DNA of 64,000 bases from contig JAMKCH010012450.1 in the NCBI GenBank assembly GCA_023653785.1, forward strand, positions 1 through 64,000, given 5' to 3'. The notes under the pieces were generated by a model. That model was not told the DNA's origin, did not search any database, and saw only the letters and a list, made by a program, of their open reading frames with translations. The first letter of the stretch is position 1. Each line of letters starts with the position of its first letter. Positions 58,116 through 64,000 of this stretch are shown one piece after another. Source of the stretch: Ophioderma brevispina (Eukaryota; Echinodermata; Ophiuroidea; Amphilepidida; Ophiodermatidae). A program made the position numbers and the translations under genes.

Positions 58116-59480
58116 GGGTCTATTTTTATATAGGGCCTACGTCACAGAAATTCATCATTCTAATTGGCCTACAATTAGAATGATGGTTTGTGGTTTGTGG
58201 GCTTTCGCTAAAGGCTATAGGGTTTACTGCAACTTTTAAATCCTGGGGTGGGTTCGGTCAAGTGAGCATAACTTCAACTCAGTCCATCGCCACTTGAGGT
58301 GTCAAAATACGAGTAAATAAACACCGCTTCCAAATATAATACAATACAATGTATCGTTTGAACTTGACAAATTTCAGGGGTGGGGAGTTACTTTTTTGGA
58401 TGTATTGACATCAATTATACACAATTTAAAGTTGGATCATCGCCTACGGTGTGATGCCCAGATATTGTTTAAATTATTAGGAAATATTGGTATTGGTAAA
58501 AGAAATATGCATGCCAAATTTTTTTCCGAAAAGGCATTTTGGAGGTATTTTCAAATTCCCATAGCCTAATCACTTTTAACAGGGACTGATTTTGGCAATA
58601 TAGAAAATGGAACAAAATCAAGCAACTTGTGAAAAACTAAACATTTTTGATGTAATTGATGAGTTATAAGATTGACTTTTTGTGATTAGAGAAACACCAA
58701 ACATCCACATAATGTACATCACGTAGGATTTTGTTGTAGTTATTTTGATGACCGGATACATTAATTGCTAGCAGATCATAACTCCCTCTATCTAGCTTTT
58801 ATTCTATTCGTCTATGAAAGTTGAACTGTAAATCAAATATCTGACAAAATGCACTTGCATTGAAGCACCTATTCTCTTTGTAAAAATACGTGAAACAAAT
58901 AGTGACTAGTTTAAGTTGTCGTAAACCCGTAACGCCCATCAGTTCAGTTCAGATATAACAGATCGGTTGGAGGGTAGGCCAAAAAATAGCAAAACTTGCA
59001 ATGTGTTCTCCCATACAAGAACGTCAAAAATCAAACGAAAACAAACAATAATAACAAGACGAAGGTAGTGCAAAACAAGACAAGACATGACAGGACAGGT
59101 GCAGACGGAAATGCTGGTCATGGCGAATTGGCTTGAACATGGTCAGAAAAGAAGCTGTAGAAAAATCATATTGTCGTTGGGCAGGAAAAACCTCATATGT
59201 GCATTTGACCTCTAAGAGCAAAACCTCGTATGTGCATTTTCGGTAACACTGACAAAACGACCTGTTTGGCGATACTGTCGTTTTGCAAAGTATAGTTTTA
59301 ATACTAAGCATACAATATTGGCGATGGTTCCGCCCCTAGTAGTGAGGAGGCGGTTGTTTCCTTCTTCATATTTGAAATTGATTTTTCAGTTTTATAGGTA
59401 TAAGGGCATCACAGACAATCATTTCCAACTTGTTGTGAATTGTCAGCATCGTTTGTACAGGGATCAAATGTCAAATTGAT
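58116..59480. other. No recognised gene in PRODH intron region
   Basis: AT-rich, with GATTACTAATTGG-like inverted AATTAGAATGATG pieces just after the array. No exon of PRODH was recognised. Confidence 0.45.
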
Positions 59481-59808
59481 GATATTGTTGCAAAAAAAGG
59501 TCAAAGGTCAATATTTCAATCTACAGTGGTCAAAATGCAAAAAATGCACGGATTTCGATGAAAATGATCTCAAATTGATGTTTTTATCAATCCAGTTCCT
59601 ATTCAGAATAGTTTGCCCTATCCAGGATTACATCTTAACCATGGTAACACCCTCATTTTGCCTGACGCCATCGAATCCAATGGACACGGATTTACATTCG
59701 AGTGTTACCAAGGGTCAATTTAAGACCATTTTCATTCAAATCCGTGCAATTGTTGCATTTTTTACCCCCTGAAGACCGAAAAGTTCACCTTTGACTTTTT
59801 TGCTAATA
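59481..59808. mobile_element. ~330-bp fold-back element
   Basis: AAAAAGGTCAAAGGTCAA, GCACGGATTTCGATGAAAAT and GGTAACAC on the left are mirrored by GTGTTACC, ATTTTCATTCAAATCCGTGC and CACCTTTGACTTTTT on the right. AGTTTGCCCTATCC at 59609 and CCAGATAGGGCAAACT at 59813 add another inverted pair. The 110-codon frame here is not recognised. Confidence 0.6.
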
Positions 59809-59994
59809 ACTCCAGATAGGGCAAACTATACCTTCCCGAATCCTTACGGCTAAAGGAACACATTGGTGATATTTTTAGCACAATATCATCAGTTTGAATT
59901 TGACTCCTGTACAATACTTAAATGGCGCCCTCAGGTGGAAATACGACACTGGCAATTTCAAAAAACAAGTTGAATTGATTTGCTGTGATGTTAA

Positions 59995-60621
59995 TTAACC
60001 CTAAAAAGAGCCGTTTTTGCTTTTGGACCCATTTCACCGCCGGGGGGGGGGGGGGGAGATTTCGCCACCCCCCCGTTTATCTCGGAAAAACGGATTGTAT
60101 GATGAACTATTCCAGGTGTGGTAACCAATGGATAGCTTATGACCCTCCCGAGTCCAATTGATACCAAAAAAAAGTACAAACATCCCTTGTATTACGCCTC
60201 ACAGTGACGTCAAACATGACGTCATGCAAATGCGAAAAATCTATTTTCGCCTTTTTGTCAAGCAAAAACTGGATTTTTTGGCCATGATGTGTGTCAAGGT
60301 ATGCGCACATATGCTCGTACTAGAAATAAATCAAATAAATACGATAAAACATAGTGTAACTGTATCCTTTGCACAAAAAACTGGATTTCTGCTGTTCCGT
60401 GTAATTTCAATTGGAAATAGCTTTTCTTCGCACGCAGCGCGCAATTACGTAACGCCGCGTCATGACCGTAGGTCCGAATTTGTTCAAAATGGTCTTAAAT
60501 CGAGCGCAAGGCTTCGAAGAAAAATGTCATGTAGTTTCGGTGTGAAGAAATAACAAATAGGTGAGATACGAGAAACAATGTCGAGGGGGGATTCCGCCCC
60601 CCCCCGGCCTTTTAGGGTTAA
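59995..60621. mobile_element. 627-bp element with TTAACCCTAAAAAG ends
   Basis: TTAACCCTAAAAAGAGCCG on the left mirrors CGGCCTTTTAGGGTTAA on the right, with G- and C-runs just inside each end. A 131-codon frame at 60158-60553 lies inside; it has no recognised domain and is probably not a gene. Confidence 0.65.
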
Positions 60622-60770
60622 ATCTATAAAACTGAAATATCAATTTTGGCCCAACTTATGAAGTAGTAATAAAACTCTGACAACCGCCCCAAACTATAGG
60701 GCAAAATATATTTGTGCGAATAGTCATCAGTGAAATAAAAGTCATAAATTTGGCGCACATCCAACTGTAG

Positions 60771-61072
60771 AGGGCACGTGTGGTCCAGTGGATTGAGCGC
60801 TCGCCCCGCACTCCAAAGGTCGTGGGTTCAAGTCAACGTGTTGTGCCCTTGAGAAAGGCACTTTACCTCAGTTACTCCTCTCCACCCATAAATGGGTACC
60901 AGCGTTATTCAATGCTGGTAAAGTAACAGACTCGCTGTGCGGGAGGAGTGGCGAACCCCCCACAGCAAAAATAATACGGAGGAGTCTGGCCCAAACGCTA
61001 AGGAAAGATAGATGGGCACTCCGCGCACGAACTTGCTCGGCACGACGACTTTATACTACTTTACTACTCTGA
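60771..61072 (+). mobile_element. tRNA-derived SINE (family 2), best copy
   Basis: A tRNA-like head (GTGTGGTCCAGTGGATTGAG; box B GGGTTCAAGTC), then GTGCCCTTGAGAAAGGCACT, TTACTCCTCTCCACCC, ATAAATGGGTACC, CTCGCTGTGCGGGAGGAGTG and a 3' end with TGGGCACTCCGCGCACG. Relatives occur at 20104-21010 (split) and 43461-43640 (decayed). Confidence 0.75.
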
Positions 61073-62213
61073 GCAATTTTCAAACGTTTGCACAGTGAGC
61101 CTTGAGCGCATATTTGACACAAAATTCAATCTTTTTACAAAAAACTTAATTTAACCCCATCCAAAAAGATCTTCTGGTGCATATCATAAGAATGTTTTTT
61201 CTAATATTAAATTTAAACAAATAGGGTCGTTTTCTCAGACAATGTTTTGTAAAACGCTGGTTAAGGCGAAGTAAAAGAAAAAACATGTTTCTCGTCCCCG
61301 CCCGCTTCCTTTTTTGAGGCCACCTCAATTTATTTTTTATTTTCATAAAAATGAAAAAATATCAATAAAAAAAACGAAAATCCATCAGGAAATGAGTATT
61401 CTGTTTTCAAAGACTGATGACTGCCGAATTTTGCGCCTCCCCGAAAATGCAATTCTTGCTGCATATTCCTCCTAATCATTTTTCCTTCCCGCCTTTTGAA
61501 TTCAGTCAGATATCATCCGAAAACATAACCATCTTTTAAAAATGACATCCCAATGTTTTTAATGCAGATTAAGCAGTTAATGGCCCAAACGCCCTGGGAA
61601 TCTACCACCGCTAGTCATGCCATGGGCGTACATTGGTTTTTTTTTGTAGATCTCCTCTTTGATTTGCGCACCATGCACCAGGCACAGTACGATTTGATTT
61701 CGCCGTATTTTTGTCCGTTTTTTTTAGGTCCATAAGTTAAAAAAACTGATGAGTACGGTTCAGAATATCTCGAGCGAAACTTTAAAACACAGAAAATAGA
61801 TTGAAAAAAAAAATAATTCGCCGCGCCAGGAAAGTCCTTAGATATTTTACCAATAAATGTTCTGAAATTTTGATACATATACCCACCTTTTGGAATGATA
61901 TTTTTCCCTTAAAATTGGCAAGAAACTTTACAATCGGAATCAACATCAAGTGCATTAAAAACCCAACTTTTTATTATCCGACAACTTTTACTGATAGCTA
62001 GCATTTGATTTTAAGCTGTTTCCATTGATAGCCCCTATTAGTATGTCCCATCAGTGCCATTTATTATCTGGGGAAGAGACTGTTTTGTGATTGGCAAATC
62101 TCGCGTGCAGTATTATTCCACAACCAAGCAGAGGGAAAGGTAATCATCAACAGTTTTATTTTAATATATTCTACATTTTTATTTTAATATATTCTACACT
62201 TTTTATATTTAAC

Positions 62214-62257
62214 TTTTTATTTTTTTTATTTTTTTTATTTTTTTTATTTTTTTTATA
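62214..62257. repeat. (TTTTTTTA)n microsatellite
   Basis: Five to six tandem copies of an octamer of seven T and one A. A short upstream direct repeat of TTTTATTTTAATATATTCTA is at 62156-62200. Confidence 0.85.
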
Positions 62258-62569
62258 TACACATAAATTTAATTGTGTTTTCCTCATTCTCTGCAGTTGA
62301 AGCAGTAATGACTAGTTAATGAAAGTTTGGATGATCGGTCTCCTAAAGTCATCAAAATGCATCACTATCTTGAAACTTTTGAAGAAAAGCAAACTTATAT
62401 GATTTTACTCTCAATATATAATATTTCTTGTATCCTCTAAAGTAAAAATACTGAAAGGCAATAGACAGATCCTTGCCTCTGATAAGCTCTAGGTAACCAC
62501 CTAACTGCCCGATATGGAGTTTTTTTGAGGTTTGGATCCAACATTCCACTTAGCTTCAAGTGCCTTCCA

Positions 62570-62770
62570 TGCATGCAGACTGGCTTTAGGGACTTTCAAG
62601 AAACTGAAAAAAATGCCTTGATTCCCTTGCCCATGTTGACCAATTGCCCTTAATGATGCCCTTTTACACGGCTGACTTTCCTTCATTGCCCTTGCAATTT
62701 GAAGGCATTTTTTTTAATTTGCCCTTTAAAAACTTCCCTTGCCCCCCCCCCCCCCCGGTCCTTATTTTGC
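62570..62770. repeat. Interspersed repeat with a C run
   Basis: Repeated TTGCCC(T/A)T motifs (CCTTGCCCATG, AATTGCCCTT, TTTGCCCTTT) lead into a 17-base C run and CACCCTGGCTTCGCCCC. Similar in style to the other homopolymer-core repeats of the window. Confidence 0.5.
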
Positions 62771-64000
62771 ACCCTGGCTTCGCCCCACACATAAATGCAT
62801 GATACATAGTACGTTGACGATGTTAAATGCGACTGGCGTAGAGGTTATAAACATGAGATTGAGTCATTTCGTTCGTTTATTCCTGTTAACGACGATTTGA
62901 ATTTTTTTAGAGAAATTGCATATGAAACTCTTGGTCCATTGAATATAGAGTGCTTCATTTTGATACTTTTATTAGGAGGTATTCTAACAACTAAAACATT
63001 AAGAAGTGTGCTAACATGTGCTAACACTATTAAAACATGGTAAATTCATTTCAGTTCCTTGGGTGACCTAGTCTCTTGTTGAAGTGTGTTTTTGACGTCA
63101 CGTTGGGATAAGGTTAACACCGCTGGATTGACGAAAATCTTGATGGCGGCCATCTTGAAAAATAAAAAATAAAGCCCCGCCTCCTCCCTTTCTTTCAAAA
63201 CCCGGACGGAGAAAATGTTTTTATTTTTTACTTGGCCTCATGCTAAATTGTGATTAGCTAAAACCAAAACCGAGTCCCAGGAAAGCGCGAACGTGGTAAA
63301 ATGTTTTACTGCATGTCGTCTATACGAACACGACTTTAACACACTGTAAATATCACCGCCCATTTCGATCACCTTCACTGATGGGTGGTGAAGTGGGGAC
63401 GTAGTTTTGGAAAATACGTGCGGTACGCAGTATTCTTAGATCGTGTTTAATTGGTACAAAAGAAAAACTGGGTCTATTTTGGTGTTTGTATGGGGATTTT
63501 TGTGCCACGCTTATGAATATGGAGATGGGGATGTATGGATCCACTTAGTTTGAGTTGTAATTCCAGTAAAATACTGTCCAATGACCGTATTTGGCTATTA
63601 TTTGGAAATAGCCTACATCAAAATACTTTACATTTTAATATCCAATTTTCCGGCCCATATGAATAATTACAAAAGTAAGTTTTTATTCGAATTTTGTTAC
63701 AAATTGTTACGAGTAAGTACTACTTTCAAGAAACAAAATACTTTATGATTTTACAACATGACTCCTGGCAGCAATTTGTTTAAAGGGATAAACAGCGATT
63801 TGCTAATCCGAAACAACCGAAAAATCATCAAATTCCAGTATTTTTGGTATTGGTTTGCTACTTTGGACCATAGTATGTTCTATTGAAAGATGAACGGAAA
63901 GAGTTCTAGGTTACGAATATCGACGAAAAGTACGAAGTACGAAAATTTTGCACAGCAGATCGATCGGGGATTTAGAATACCTTGAATTACTGACGGGTAT
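62771..64000. other. No recognised gene at the window end
   Basis: No PRODH exon or other family is recognised. A segment with GACGTCACG and GGCGGCCATCTTGAAAAATA near 63093-63170 is slightly GC-richer but has no coding support. Confidence 0.45.

Noticed and set aside
60158..60553. 131-codon frame
   Set aside because: It lies wholly inside a TIR element, has no domain and no initiation or splice context.

Overview
This is a window of animal nuclear DNA. It is AT-rich and intron-rich, with long non-coding stretches, GT-AG exons, tRNA-derived SINEs, 3' ends of non-LTR retrotransposons, and many fold-back and TIR elements. Gene structure and repeat content suggest a marine invertebrate, plausibly a deuterostome such as a hemichordate, but the species cannot be fixed from sequence alone. 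There are no bacterial operons, rRNA genes or CRISPR arrays, and most open frames over 60 codons are chance.

Three protein-coding loci are supported. (1) Plus strand, 10048-16310: an MFSD6-like major facilitator transporter, with start exon, internal exons, last two exons and stop visible; its middle exons are broken by many small frame changes. (2) Minus strand, 45345-40333: a sideroflexin, closest to SFXN2, with six exons from the start region to the last matrix-helix region; the C-terminal exon is not found and two one-base deletions are needed to keep frame. (3) Plus strand, 55884-56212: the intact first coding exon of mitochondrial proline dehydrogenase (PRODH), with no further exon seen before the window end. 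SFXN and PRODH are both inner-mitochondrial-membrane metabolic proteins (serine import, proline oxidation); the MFS protein is a membrane transporter. No functional linkage is implied by their being neighbours. A THAP-like fragment lies at 37549-37842 between inverted repeats.

Layout: 1-10047 is gene-poor. 10048-16310 is the MFS gene. 16346-31450 is a repeat field: a TTAA-bounded MITE, a 2.8-kb fold-back, an interrupted SINE, a tandem duplication broken by poly-A, three tRNA-SINE copies, and a duplicated AT-rich block carrying a Penelope-like repeat with hammerhead-like cores. 31451-40330 has MITEs, hairpins, the THAP fragment and two 5'-truncated LINEs. 40333-45345 is SFXN. 46600-51660 holds successive fold-back and TA-flanked elements plus a dead DDE transposase. 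52800-55400 is a three-level nest of TTAA elements. 55884 onward is PRODH exon 1, then a palindrome array (CAACGCGTTG) and more MITEs.

The most notable observations are the nested TTAA-element architecture with the same insertion junction found twice, exon-like segments carried inside TIR elements, the palindromic decamer array, and strong signs that parts of the assembly carry uncorrected small indels.
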